From Dipteris shenzhenensis (Eukaryota; Polypodiophyta; Polypodiopsida; Gleicheniales): a DNA stretch of 64,000 nucleotides. The translations under genes and the position numbers were made by a program. The stretch is from assembly GCA_047967505.1 (NCBI GenBank), contig CM106538.1, one strand, 5' to 3'. The stretch's first letter is position 1, and each line of letters starts with the position of its first letter. Shown piece by piece: positions 44,821-56,939 of this stretch. Below the pieces are notes generated by a model. That model worked only from the letters and a program-made list of their open reading frames with translations, was not told the origin of the DNA and searched no databases.

Positions 44821-45240
44821 CTACTTTCTCTCTCTCTCGGACTTCTGATTAGCATAAAAGATAACGTCATCATCGATGTGGATTTCTTCTTCACCTTGTG
44901 CATCTTTGTCCTCAGTGGGTCTTATCCTTCTTCCTCCTTGTCTATGATGCATTTTCCTATATGTAATGTTTGTAGTTGATCCATGGTAACACAGTCGACC
45001 TTGGCTTTCACTTCGGTGTTGCTTGCTGCTGCCTTTCTGGCTTAACTTTCTGCATCCATCATGGTGCAATTTTGTGCTTTTCTTGCTGCTTTCCATGATG
45101 CCCTCTTGCTTTTTTCTGTACATGCCCTCCTCTTGATGCATCTTCTTGCACCCCTCTTGGTGTGATCTTCTGCAGTCAGTGCTGCCCTCCTGTTGTAGTC
45201 TTCCCTGCAAGGTCAAAGGAACGGTCCAGATATGCTCCAA
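44821..45240 (-). other. Unrecognised ORF with internal repeats
   Basis: A 139-codon open frame of basic, Gln/Lys/Ser/His-rich sequence with repeated patterns (EGSTDCRRSHQEGCKKMHQE). It corresponds to a degenerate pyrimidine-rich repeat of about 33 bp on the + strand. There is no known domain; it is likely a composition-driven ORF in intron 8. The stretches 44171-44820 and 45241-45907 hold nothing else recognised. Confidence 0.3.
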
Positions 45241-45907
45241 GGTTTAAATAAATCTGCTCCATGGCATGTGTAACTGAATGTTGCTTTATCGATGCTGATT
45301 TCTGTTGGGCAAGTGCCAAGATGACCCATTTCATTTATGGCTAAGAGGGGCAGAGGACCGGAGGAAAGAGAGGAACTGTAGTTTGAACTGATGGGGAACT
45401 TCAAGAAGATGAAACAGGCTGAATGTATAGGGAATTTGGGACGGGGAAAGTAGTTGGTGGGTTGGTATGATGGGGAAGGTGACACAGGTGGAGTGAGGGA
45501 CATGATGGGGGCAAGGATGGAAGCTATTAGAGAGTTGATGAAATTAGGATGAGCAGGTCTCTACTGAATCAGGAGGTATGTAAGCTGAGGTCAACATGAA
45601 CACTTATGTAGGCTCTTTAATCATCAGACATATCAGACTTTTTATAGATCAACCATAAGAGAAACTGGGTCCTATATCCAAGGGCAATGGTGGAACTGCG
45701 ACTAGGAATTCCTTGTAAATGGAAATGTTCGAAACATTATTAAATGACAGTTCTTCAAGGTTTTGTTGACCAATATTGATCATGTTAATCATTTTGACCA
45801 AGTTGATCAAAGCATTCAAAGTGACTTTCATTATCACAAACATGTTTACGAATCATAAAGGAGTGCTTATTGGGTTTGTAACAGAAAGTAGATAGTCTAG
45901 CGTACTG

Positions 45908-48900
45908 TTAGGAAGTACTGTTAGGAAGCAGAGTGTCAAGTAGCTTCCCATGTGCGCTGTCGAAGCAGATCAAAAAACTCACGAGAGCACGGACAATGCC
46001 AAAACAAGTGAGGCACAGTCTCGAAGAAGGAGAACATCTGTGGCAAAGTGCAGGAGCAATGTGTCGATGAGCTAATAGCTGTCCAGATGGAAACACTTCC
46101 AAAAGAACTCGCCAAAAGAAAACCTGTTGCCGAAGCGGTACTCTATAGGCCCAAAGTTGTTGTAATCTTTTCCTCCACCACTTGGCTGGGCGATGCATTC
46201 GCCAAACAGAATCACCTCTCTCTGAAACCCAAGGTTGAGGCAAAAGGATTTTATACAATGCAGGTACAGTAATTTGAAATAGCCTCAAAGGATGAGAAGA
46301 GGACCCTGGAGAAGTCAAAGTTCAATCTTCCAGCTGGTCCTGGAGTTCCAAAGGAGGAATCAGAACAAAAGGTGAAAGCATAGAAGTAATTTGTCGCCAC
46401 AAAGGACGATAATGAGAGCCCAATCCATATGTAGTGGTTGCTAGAGAAAAGGAGAGCACAGTATCAGCATCATCTATAACATTAGCAACCGAGGTGATGA
46501 TGCCTTTAAATGAGACAAAGTAGGAACGTCGAGGTTCCTGTAAAGCCAAGGGAGGCTGAAAGACTTTCGACCAGTGAATGCTTTCAACTCTCAAAGAATT
46601 CCCAAGCAAAGATTGACGTCCATTCCATTCCAGATGAGAAAGAACATGCTTCCAGTCAAGAAGCAAGCGGGAGACAAAAGGGCAGCTAGGCAAAGTGCCA
46701 TCAGTACAGTCAAAAAAGAAATCCCAGAGATCGAGTTGCCAATGACCAAACGTAGAAATACTGATATGAGTGACCAGAGTCCTAATCATAAGAGCCCAAG
46801 GTTGATCACCTTGCAGAAATTGCAACGACATTTTTTCCCTTTGGGAAAGAATATGCACATGAATATCCGTGATGTTCAATCCACCATGCATCTTGGGAGT
46901 ACAAATGTGATGCATCGAAAGCAGCTTGATACTTTTTCTGCCATGTTTGGATCGCCAGAAGATTTCCATAAAGACTGACATGAAAGATGTAAGATCTGCC
47001 TTAGTGAACATGATCAATGGCAAGTAAAATTGAATATATGCCACAAGGATGGACTGCACTATTCGAAGATGAACGTGCAAAGGCCAGGTTGCCAGTTTCC
47101 AATACTCAAGCTTTTTCCGAAGCTTAGCCAAAACCCAATCAATTTGTTGTCGGCGAGTGAGTTCTCACCCTAAAGGGTAACCAAGATGACGAACAAATTG
47201 AGTGGGTGGAATGATATCCCTGGGCCATAATAGACTATGCCAGTCTTTGGAATGCAAAGGGAGCAGCTTAGACTTCTGAAAATTAACATGAAGACCAGTT
47301 GCCAAACCATAAACAGAGAGGGCCTGCATCAAGGTACCAAGATCCTGGGGCGTATTCTTTTGAGTAAAGAAAGAATCATCAGCATAAGCTTGAGCAACCA
47401 TGCTGCGGTTAGCATCCAATTCCAATTCATGAAGTGATCCCGTAGCCACAAGATGATCAATATATTACAGCATAGGATGAGTAGCAATGGCATACAGTAA
47501 AGCACTGAGAGGGCATCCCTGGCGGACTGAACAACGAAGAGTCCACTCATCAGAGATATCCCTAGAAAGAAAGCAAGCCACATTGCTATCTCTGTAAAGC
47601 CAATAAATAACCTGTTGCATTTTTGGTCCAAACCCCAAAGCTCGCATAGTTTGCGAGATGAAATCCCATTGAACGGTGTCAAAGGCTTTTGCAATATCTA
47701 CCTGCAAGAGTAGAACATCCTGCTGCGTGTATTTGGCATATTTAATCCTAATATAAGCTTTGGCAATGTTATCTATGATATGGCGACGTGGAACAAAGCC
47801 ATATTGAGAGGGATGCAACTCATCATGCAAATAACCTTTAATCCGATCAACCACCATTTTGGCAATGATCTTGTAAATGACTGGCATGAGCGTGATGGCC
47901 TCCAATCACCAAGTGAATCACATAGCTGCTTTTTTGGAATCAGCTTGAGAAGACCCTTTTTCCATGACACAGGCATCTCTTGATTTTGCCATGCTGTATT
48001 TACCATTTGCAGCAAGGTGAATTTAAGAAGATCTCAGAATGCAAGAAAAAATTCAACAGTGAGACCATCCCATCCTAGAGATTTCCATCTGCCACAGGAT
48101 CTTAGTGCATCAGACAATTCCCTTTTAGTGAAGGGATGTTCAAGTTCCAAAGCCTGAGCATCAGATAGAATTGGATGAATATGCTGCAAAAGAAGCTGAC
48201 ATGCAGACACCACCCGAGGAGAAAGAGTATCCACATGCCCAAAATGAGTGGAGAAGTGATGCACAAATAAATCAGCAAGCTCTGAACGAGATGTTGACCA
48301 AGAGCCATCAGACATCCGGATCCGACAGATCTTGGCAGCCTGTCTTTTGTAGTGTAAACTCTTAAAAAATTGCTTGGAAGAGAAGCCTTTATCCAAAAAT
48401 GCCCGTTGTCTGGATCGAGTTTCCCATTTAGCAAGCTTTCTGCGATCATTGGATTGAAGAGAGAATTGAGCATGACATAAGAGCATGCTTTTCTCTGAAG
48501 ACAAAGGGCGAAGATGAGCAAGCTCAGTCAAACTCTGACAAGTAAATTTGCCATGTGCTACAGTCTCCCTTGTGGCTTGCATATAGGATTTGCCATAATC
48601 TCGAATAACTGCTTGCATTCGAGCAACAAAAGCCTGCCAGGCATAATCCAAACCAATGTGTATCTGACGAGAGAGAGGATGAATAGCATCAGAAACCAAG
48701 GCTTTAAAGTCAGCATGCTCCAGATAACTATTATTAATCAGCAAAAGCCTTCGGCAAGGCAGTCTGTCAGTGCAAATTCATGTAAGGAAAGCCTCAACCA
48801 AAGAGGAGCATGATCTGAATGTGTGAAAGCATGATCAACCCAAATTTGACGAGCAAAGGCATCACAATGCTGTGGATCAATCTGATACCATCTGTCCAAG

Positions 48901-49492
48901 TGTGCCCGATAAGAAGATTGAGCATTATGCTGAGAGGTATAGCCCGGAAGCATGGGCTGTAATTCCTTCCAGAGATCAACCAGGCGCAACTGAAGCAAAA
49001 AATCAGACCATGCCTGTGTTTCAGAAGCCAACATATGAGTGTGGCCTGAGGTGTTGTCATTGATTGAGGGGCATTATTAAAGTCACCACAAATGAAGGCA
49101 TGTTGTCGCCATGGATAAGTATGCATGGCAGCCCAGATCAAAGCTCTATCACAAGAAGATTGGGGGGCATAAACCGATGCAAATTAAAAAATTTCCCCTT
49201 GAACAAGGCATTGAACAATAATCCATCTACCATGGCGATCATTGAGAGCCACAACATGTTGAAGGTCGTGCTTTACCAAAAAAGCCACACCAGAAAAGGC
49301 CTGCTCTCCAGCATAGAAGATATCATAACCAGCAAAATGGCCTATCTGACTAGCAAACATATGCTGATTATGCCCTTGCAAAGCAACTATATCAGGCTGC
49401 AATTGCCTGACATACATCCAGACCAGTTTCCATTTGCGACCATCACACATTCCCTGCACATTGAGAGTAACACACTTTAGATGATCAAGCAT
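45908..49492 (-). pseudogene. L1 copy 1 ORF2 (endonuclease-RT)
   Basis: Endonuclease: TLNVQGMCDGRKW near 49465; VALQGHNQHM, where the catalytic Glu of copy 2 (ALQEHN) is Gly; VYAPQSS; CGDFNNAP; SDHAPLWLRL near 48800. The linker is 48744-48034. RT: ITLMPVIYKIIAKMVVDRIK (47905), QVDIAKAFDTVQWDF, SVRQGCPLSALLYA, YADDSFFTQKN (47380). The thumb is at 47131-46322, and the start of the zinc-binding C-terminus at 46318-45908. Stops and shifts occur at each ORF border, so it is inactive. Confidence 0.88.
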
Positions 49493-49787
49493 ATTTATAG
49501 TTATTGGACAGGTATGTACAGCAACTAACGGGCTGTCTACGTCTGCATTTCCACCTCAATGTCCGGGCCTCTATCCTGGGATGAAGCATTAGCCTGAGGA
49601 GAGGACAAAAGTGCAGCAACTTCTTCTTCAGGAAACAAGGTCCGATTTGCAGTCATAGCAGCCTAGGTCAAGCCAACACTAGAGTTTTCAGCAGGTGTTT
49701 TCCCATGAGAGGATGCACCACTCCAAGTCCAAGAAGGCAAAGGTCGCTTGGGGGAGATCACTTTGCGAGGAGTTTGCCATCCATGAG

Positions 49788-50771
49788 TCAAAAAATTTTC
49801 CCCCTTCCTTGAGGTGGAGAGGACAAAGGCACAGGAAAAGAAGCATTACCATTTGAGACAGCCGGGGCTTTGCCTTTGTCTTGAACAGAGAAAAACTGTT
49901 TGACCCCTTTGTTTTTGACCATAGAAGAGGCATTTACGTTCTTATTCAAAGGCTGAACCATTTCAGCTTGCATTGGCATCTGTGGAGCTCGGGAAGGGCA
50001 TTGTGAAGCCATGTGCCTAAATTGCTTGCATTCAAAGCAAGCACCTGCAAACAACCCCCACTTGAGCTTGTAAAAGGCACTCCCTGTGGAAACATTATTC
50101 ACAGTAACCGAATATGAAGCTGGAGTGGGATGATCCGTATCCCACAAAATGCAGAAGCGATTCGAATTTCCATTGGGTCGCGGTGGACATACCACCTTAC
50201 CAAGGGAAGCTGCAATTTTAGGTAGAAGAGAAGACAAGCATTGAGGAAAATCCACAACTTCTACCCAAATAGGGCAATGATGCCGAATCAATGCCTGATA
50301 ATCCCAGATGGGAGACCAGGGCAGGACATGGACCATCTGCTGGCCATAGAAGAGAGGAGAGTGCTCCAGCAAAACCTGACGGTGCTCCTCATCAGCCATG
50401 ATGATCTCAAAAAAGCCCCTCGCTGCATAATGAAATTTTTTGACATAAGAACCACCCAGGGTTCGAGTCGACCAATTCCCAACATCTGCTGCAGCAGGCA
50501 TCTGTCCTGGGAAGAAAATTATAATGGCATGCTTTGCATACTTCTTAACTGGATCAAATATATCATCTACTTCCACCATAATGCCAGTGGTGGGAAGTGG
50601 ATCTTTCCAACCTTTGCGGGTGTCTTCAAACCCTTTATGCATAACCTCATAAACAAGCTGAGCCTCAGCAGAGTCATGAAGGGAATAATTTGAATCCATC
50701 ACCTGTTTTTGTTTCTTGTTGGAAACGGACTTGTCTTTCTGAAAGGTTTTCTCATAGGAATAATCCGCCAT
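49788..50771 (-). CDS. L1 copy 1 ORF1 protein
   Basis: Open for 327 codons, starting MADYSYEKTFQKDKSVSNKK. The middle matches the plant L1 ORF1 domain of DUF4283 type (YAARGFFEIIMADEEHRQVL, LPWSPIWDYQALIRHHCPIW). It is followed by a CCHC knuckle, CFECKQFRHMASQCP. It is thought to be an RNA-binding chaperone of the L1 particle. The frame closes early relative to copy 2, and a shifted frame continues to 49688. Confidence 0.85.
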   Translation of the reverse strand: MADYSYEKTFQKDKSVSNKKQKQVMDSNYSLHDSAEAQLVYEVMHKGFEDTRKGWKDPLPTTGIMVEVDDIFDPVKKYAKHAIIIFFPGQMPAAADVGNWSTRTLGGSYVKKFHYAARGFFEIIMADEEHRQVLLEHSPLFYGQQMVHVLPWSPIWDYQALIRHHCPIWVEVVDFPQCLSSLLPKIAASLGKVVCPPRPNGNSNRFCILWDTDHPTPASYSVTVNNVSTGSAFYKLKWGLFAGACFECKQFRHMASQCPSRAPQMPMQAEMVQPLNKNVNASSMVKNKGVKQFFSVQDKGKAPAVSNGNASFPVPLSSPPQGRGKIF

Positions 50772-51059
50772 TCGAGTTAAGAAAAAGGCTTGGAAGCAGC
50801 AACGCTTTACAAGGAGGAAAGCACAGCAGGTACAAAACTGTACGAATTTTTCCTGGCTATACGGATAAAATCATACGGATTTTTGATAGTACGTTTTTTT
50901 TTTTTTTTTTTGGTTTTTTTTTTTGGGCTAATAGAGCGTACGGACACAAAACGGGCGTCAAACGGAACCTTGAGGGCGTCAAACTGAGGGAGAAACAAGC
51001 AGCTGCAGCGTGGGAGCACGAGGGCTAGCATGGGATCTCTCTCTCACACTTTGAGACTA

Positions 51060-51078
51060 CACACACACACACCACCAG

Positions 51079-51120
<42 letters not shown>
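51060..51120. repeat. (CA)n/(CT)n microsatellite
   Basis: acacacac, then tctctctc, then cacacaca, at the 5' end of L1 copy 1. It abuts the T run of L1 copy 2. Confidence 0.95.
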
Positions 51121-51121
<1 letters not shown>

Positions 51122-51322
51122 TTTTTTTTTTGTGAGAAGAAATATTTTATTGCTGTAAAATAATTACATTGATAGTTACTTCAAAGTGGAGTAACTACTA
51201 CTCAATTGAAAATCTCAGTATAAGGTGTATATACATCATGATCAATTAAATGAGTTTGGCAGCAATCATAGAATGATTGCTGCAGAGATCGTTTGAAAAA
51301 AACAAAAGATGAAAAAAGAGGA

Positions 51323-54300
51323 TCACCAAAGACTCTGATTTCTTTCCATCCATAGAGTCCACAGTGCCCAGTAGCGCACCCAAACAAAAATTAAATCAAA
51401 ACCCTGTCTAGCTGGATGAACTCCAAACAACCAGAAGAACCTGCCAAAAGTAACAGTAGGAAACCTCGCTCGAAGCCTCTGTCGGATGAGAGCGAGGAAA
51501 TCACAAGTGTGTGGACAGAGCCAGAAGATGTGAAGAACAGATTTAGTAGAATGTAGACATCTGTGGCAAACAGCCGAAGCAATATGTCTATGCGCGAGTA
51601 ACTGCCCAGATTGAAAAATGCCAAGTATGACTCGCCAAAGGAAAAGCTGTTGCCTAAGAGGGACTTTATAATGCCAAAGGAGATGCAACCGCTTTCTCCA
51701 CCACTGTAGTGGGCGATCCATATGCCAAACAGAATTTGCTCTATTGGAAATCCAAGGCGGAAATAATAACAGTTTATATAGAGAGGGCACCATGATATGT
51801 GAAAGCTTCAAAGGACGGGTGAAGAGGAAGAAGAATGTAGAGTCCAATCCTCAAGCCTATTCTGAAGTTCCAAACGAGGTACCGGCAAGAACGGTTGGAG
51901 CATTTGTGAAATTTGATGCTAGAAAGGACGATATTTGCTAGCAGCCATAGAAAAAGATAAAAGAGTGCCATCATCTTGAAGTACATCTGCCACAGAAGAA
52001 ATGCCTTTGAAAGAGAGAAAATAAGAACGCCTGGGTTCTTGTATGGCCAAAGGAGGGTAGAATAATTTGGACCAATAACTATTCTCAGTCCTCAAAGAAT
52101 TTCCCAACAAAGCATCCCTGCCATGCCATTCCAAGTGAGATAAAATATGCTTCCAATCAAAAAGCAAACGAGAGACAAAAGGACAACCTGTGATCTTGCC
52201 TTGAATAGTAGAGCCAAATAGGACATCCCACTGTGTAGGCTGCCAATGCCCAAAAGCAGAAGTATCAATATGCAATAAAAGAGAGCGGATCATGAAAGCC
52301 CAAGGCTGATCCCCTTGCATAAACTGCAACATCATTTTGCCCCTGTGAGCAAGTATATGTGTTTGAATATTGAGTATGTTCAGTCCCCCATGCATCTTTG
52401 GAGAGCACCAGACGATGCATAGAGAGTAATATGAGACTTTTCTTGCCATTTTTTGAACACCAGAAAATTTCCATGATAGCAGACATAAAGGAAACCAGAT
52501 CTGCCTTAGTGAACATGATGAGAGGCAGATAGAATTGTATGTATGCTATCAGAATGGATTGCGTTATTCGCAAACGAACATGTAATGGCCAAGTTGCAAG
52601 CTTCCAATATTCAAGTTTTGCCCTCAACTTTGTGAGCACCCAATCAGTTTGTTGAGAACGAGTGAGCCCCCAATCTATAGGATAGCCAAGATGTCGAATC
52701 AATTGAGAAGTTGGAACAATTTCCCCAGGCCACAAAAGACTATGCCAGTCTTAAGCATGCAACGGCAGTAATTTTGATTTCTGAAAATTGACACAAAGAC
52801 CAGCATCCAAATCATATGTAGAAAGAGCTTGCATAATCATGTAGAGATCACTCTGAGTATTTTTAGGAGTAAAGAAAGAATCATCAGCATATGCTTGAGT
52901 GATCATGCTACGGTTGCCAGGAATTTCCAATCCGTGCAACATGCCAGTGTCCAAAAGGTGGTCCATATATTGAAGCATTGGATGAGTGAATATGGCAAAA
53001 AGTAAAGCACTGAGGGGACATCCTTGCCGAACAGAACAACCAAGAGTCCAGGTTGTAGAAATATCCCGTGAAAGAATGCAGTACTATCTTGATATAGCCA
53101 ATTGATAACCTGCTGCATTTTTGTGCCAAATCCCAATGCCTGCATAGTTGATGAAATAAAGTTCCACTTAACAATATCAAAGGCTTTGGCAATATCAACT
53201 TGTAATTGCAAAACATCATGCTGCATATATTTTGCATATTCGATTCCAACATAAGCACTAGCAATGTTATTTGTGACATGCTTACTCGGAACAAAACCAT
53301 ATTGCGCAGGATGCAACCCATCATGTAAATAACCTTTGAGATGATCAACAATCATTTTGGTAGTGACTTTGTAAATGACTGGCATAAGCGTGATAGGTCT
53401 CCAATCAGCCAAAGATTCACAAATTTGCTTTTTTGGAAGGAGTTTAACAAGACCTCTCTTCCATGTGTTTGGCATTTTCTAATTTTGCCAAGCAGAGTTC
53501 ACCATATGCAACAATGTATGCTTCAAAAGAGGTCAATATTCTAGAAAAAACTCAACTGTAAGACCATCCCATCCTGGAGATTTCCATCTACCACAGGATT
53601 TGATTGCATCTGACAATTCCCTCTCAGTAAAAGGTTCCTCCAATTCCAAAGCTTGAGTAGTGGAAATAATACGAGAAACATGCTGTAAAAGTTAATTTCT
53701 TGCAGACAGAACTTGCTGCGAGGGAGAATCTGCAGAACCAAACTGCTGAGAGAAATGATGGACACAAACAGAAGCAAGTTGTGACCGTGATGTAGTCCAT
53801 GAACCATCAGGCAGAAGCACCCTACAAATGTTTGATTTTAATCTCTTCTGATGCAAGTGTTTAAAAAATTGTTTGGAAGAGCAGCCTTTATCTGTAAAAG
53901 CTCTTTGTCTTGCTCTAGTCTCCAATTTAGCTAGTTTCATGTGATCATTGATTTGAAGACAATGTCTAGCTTGGCATAGTGTTGTTTGCTCATGCAAAGA
54001 CAATGGACGAAGATGGCTGAGTATAGTGAGGTCTTGACAAGTCAATTTGGTCTGAGCAACAGTTTCTCTCAGAGTCTTCATGTAAGACTTGCCATAATCT
54101 CTAATTACAACTTGCATTTGGGAAACAAAAGAATCCCATGCATTATCAATATTAAAATGGATCTGAGAAGACAGAGAGTGAGATGCTTCAGTAACCATGG
54201 CCTTGAAAACAACATGCTGCAAATAGCTATTGTTCACAATCAGATGTCGCCTTTGAGGTAGTCTATCATCTGGCATATCATAATAAAATAACCTCAACCA

Positions 54301-54958
54301 TAAAGGTGTATGATCTGAATGCACAAAGGCATAGTTAATCCACATTTTGCATGTAAAATCATCATTTTGTTGTGGAGCTACACTATACCAGCGATCCAGA
54401 CGTGCCTGATAAGAAGACAGGGCATTATGTTGGAAGGTGTAGCCTGGTGACAAAGGCTGCAATTCCTTCCAAAGATCAACCAAATCAAGATGCATCAGTA
54501 ATTGAGACCATGCATGCCTTTTAGGAGTTAACATATGAGTATGTCTTGATGTATTGTCACCGTGTTGCGGAGCATTATTGAAATCCTCACATATGAAGGC
54601 ATGATATCTCCATGGATATTGGTGCATGGCATCCCAAATTGCAGTTCTATCCCGAGAAGATTGAGGTGCATAGACAGAGGCAAATTCAAACACCTCGCCT
54701 TGAATGATGCATTGAAGAATAATCCATATGCCTTGGTTGTCATTTAAGGCAATAACTGGCTGAAGTTCATGCTTGATCATAAAAGATATCATAGCCACAA
54801 TAATGACCTGTCTTTTTTGCATAGACATGTTGATTGTGTTCTTGTAATGCCACTATATCAGGCTGAAATCTATTGATATACAGCCACACTGATTTCCATT
54901 TCCTACTGTCACACATCCCCTGAACATTAAGAGTAAAGCATTTGATATGAGCAGTCAT
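51323..54958 (-). pseudogene. L1 copy 2 ORF2 (endonuclease-RT)
   Basis: Endonuclease: TLNVQGMCDSRKW at 54945; intact VALQEHNQHV; then a frame change and a 378-codon frame (54828-53692) with VYAPQSSRDRTA, HSDHTPLWLRL and the linker. RT: 53475-52903 (ITLMPVIYKVTTKMIVDHLK, VDIAKAFDIVKWNF), then YADDSFFTPKN near 52895. The thumb is 52735-51919. The zinc-binding C-terminus is 51847-51323 (CHRCLHSTKSVLHIFWLC). A few frameshifts and stops separate the pieces. Confidence 0.88.
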
Positions 54959-55173
54959 ATTTACAGATATTTATAGGAGAATAACAGCTATGTACAGCAG
55001 CAACCTTCATGATGTCAACCCTGCATTTCTACCTCAGAGTCAGGGCCTCTTCCCTGAGAAGAAATATCCGCTTGAGGAGTGGACAGACAGCAAAGCAGCA
55101 ACCTTTTCTTCAAGGAAGAGGGTTCTGCTAGCTGTCACTGCAGCCCATGTGATCCCAATTCCTGAATTGACCT

Positions 55174-56226
55174 CTAGGGAGTTTCCACTTGAAGATGCAC
55201 CATTCCAAGTGCGAGGGGGTGGAGGTCGTCGAACAAAAATAACTTTTCTAGGACTTTGCCATCCATCAGTTGCATAGCAGGAGGTGAAGGGAAAGAAACA
55301 TTCCCATTTGAAACCAGTGGAGCTTTGCCTTTATCCTGATTCACAAAAAACTGTCTATTACCTTTATTTTTATTCCCAATAGAGGCAGGAGCATCCTTAG
55401 TGGGCATTTGAACAGGCAAAGTGGCAGGAGGCATTTTATGCTGACTCATTGGACACTGCGAAGCCATGTGCCCAAATTTTTTACAATCAAAGCAAGCCCC
55501 TTCAAATAATCCCCATTTCAATTTATAAAAAGCACTTTCCATGTCAACATTGTTCACCATGACTGAATAAGACTCTGATGTGGGATTATCAGCATCCCAG
55601 AGAATGCAAAATCGATTTGAGTTGCCATTGGGCCTTGGTGGGCAAACCACTTTACCTAAAGCTGCTGCAATTTTAGGCAACAGTGAAGCCATGCATTGCG
55701 GGAAGTCTACAACTTCAACCCAGACCGGACATCGGTGTCGGATCAAAGCCTGAAAATCCCTTGTGGGTGACCATGGCAAAACGTGTACCATTTGCTGCCC
55801 AAAAAAGAGGGGCGAATCTTCCAAAAGCATTTGCCTGTGAATCTCATCTACCATAATGACCTCAAAAAAACCTTTGGCTGCATAGTGTACCTTCCGAACA
55901 AACGAGCCAGCTAGTGTGCGGGTCAACCAGTTGCCTACCTCTGCAGCAGGTGGCATCCAACCTGGGAAAAATAAAATAACTGCATTTTTGGCATATTCTC
56001 TAACTGGATCCACAATTTCATCCACTTCAAGCATGAGACCAACCGATGGAACAAAGTCTTTCCACTCTTTCCTTGTGTTTGCAAATCCTTCATGCATGAC
56101 ATCGTAAACCAGTTGTGCCTCAACAGAATCATGCACGGGGTCATGCTGACCCTCAGCCTGCTTTTGTTTTTTGCATTGAACTGATCGGTCCTTTTGAAAA
56201 GTTTTTTCATAGGAATATTCAGCCAT
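55174..56226 (-). CDS. L1 copy 2 ORF1 protein
   Basis: ATG at 56226 gives MAEYSYEKTFQKDRSVQCKK, matching the start of copy 1, and is therefore preferred over an in-frame upstream ATG at 56310. The frame is open for about 350 codons. It has the DUF4283-type domain (YAAKGFFEVIMVDEIHRQML, LPWSPTRDFQALIRHRCPVW) and a canonical CCHC knuckle, CFDCKKFGHMASQCP. This is the most intact transposon protein in the window. Confidence 0.87.
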   Translation of the reverse strand: MAEYSYEKTFQKDRSVQCKKQKQAEGQHDPVHDSVEAQLVYDVMHEGFANTRKEWKDFVPSVGLMLEVDEIVDPVREYAKNAVILFFPGWMPPAAEVGNWLTRTLAGSFVRKVHYAAKGFFEVIMVDEIHRQMLLEDSPLFFGQQMVHVLPWSPTRDFQALIRHRCPVWVEVVDFPQCMASLLPKIAAALGKVVCPPRPNGNSNRFCILWDADNPTSESYSVMVNNVDMESAFYKLKWGLFEGACFDCKKFGHMASQCPMSQHKMPPATLPVQMPTKDAPASIGNKNKGNRQFFVNQDKGKAPLVSNGNVSFPSPPAMQLMDGKVLEKLFLFDDLHPLALGMVHLQVETP

Positions 56227-56809
56227 GTCTTGGAAGAAGATGGAACCCAAAAAAGGAGGTACCTGAGAAATGATAGTAGAGAAAAAGACTGTCCCAAAAA
56301 AAAAGCCCACAAAGAAGAGGAAAATAGTATATTTGTAAGGAGAAGAAGGAGAATGAGAGATGTAGGGATTGAAGGAAAAGAAAAGACAAGATCTGTAGAA
56401 GAAAAGGAGAAAAAAACCAGTAAAAATTCCCAGATGAACTAAATTTCAGAAAAAGAGTGAAGATTTTGGTGATGGAAAGAGTACACAGGACCCAGAAACC
56501 CAAGAGGGGAGAAAGGGGAGTAGAGAGCCTTCAAAACCAGCGTAGAGAGCAGTCCGTGAGCCAAACCCTGCATAAAATTGACCCAAAGAGCAGGGAGTCA
56601 ACTGGAAACAGCAACGTGAAGAAGGCGAGACAGGCCGCACAGGCCGTACACCTGTACGGAAACCGTACGGAACTGTGGTGGGCTGTACAGCAGGTCTTTA
56701 AAGCTCCAAATCGCCTTTTTTTGAGCTCTGAAGTAGCGCAACAGGTAGCTGAAGCAAACAGGCTGGTTGGGCGAGGCTCTGGAGCTGATGGGAAGGCTGG
56801 AGCAAGGGC

Positions 56810-56885
56810 TTCTCTCTCTCCACACACACCACACACACACACACTACACACACACACTCTTCAAACACACACACACACAAGTACA
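56810..56885. repeat. (CA)n/(CT)n microsatellite
   Basis: tctctctc followed by interrupted cacacaca blocks at the 5' end of L1 copy 2, the same position as in copy 1. Confidence 0.95.
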
Positions 56886-56939
56886 AACATGCATACGTAT
56901 TTGTGTGTATGTGTGCGTGCATGCATGCATTATCTATAT

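Larger units (their letters stand above)
45908..51120 (-). mobile_element. L1 LINE, copy 1 (3' end missing)
   Basis: The 5' end (high coordinates) has a (CA)n/(CT)n microsatellite at about 51060-51120 and a leader with TACGG words (50840-50945). ORF1 starts at 50771 and ORF2 runs 49492-45908. It is collinear with copy 2 over its whole length. It stops inside the C-terminal zinc region at about 45930, with no 3' UTR or A tail, which is unusual for an L1 and implies a later deletion. A 13-bp repeat (gtactgttaggaa) marks the broken end. Confidence 0.88.
51121..56890 (-). mobile_element. L1 LINE, copy 2 (nearly full length)
   Basis: The 3' end is a poly(A) seen as a T run at 51121-51131, after a 190-bp 3' UTR. 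The 5' leader (56227 to about 56890) contains TACGG words (56650-56680) and ends in (CA)n/(CT)n at about 56810-56885. Total length is about 5.8 kb with both ORFs represented. Its A tail abuts the CA microsatellite at the 5' end of copy 1, so the two elements stand head to tail on the - strand. Confidence 0.88.

Noticed and set aside
50241-50693. 150-codon + strand ORF
   Set aside because: Antisense shadow of the L1 copy 1 ORF1 protein.
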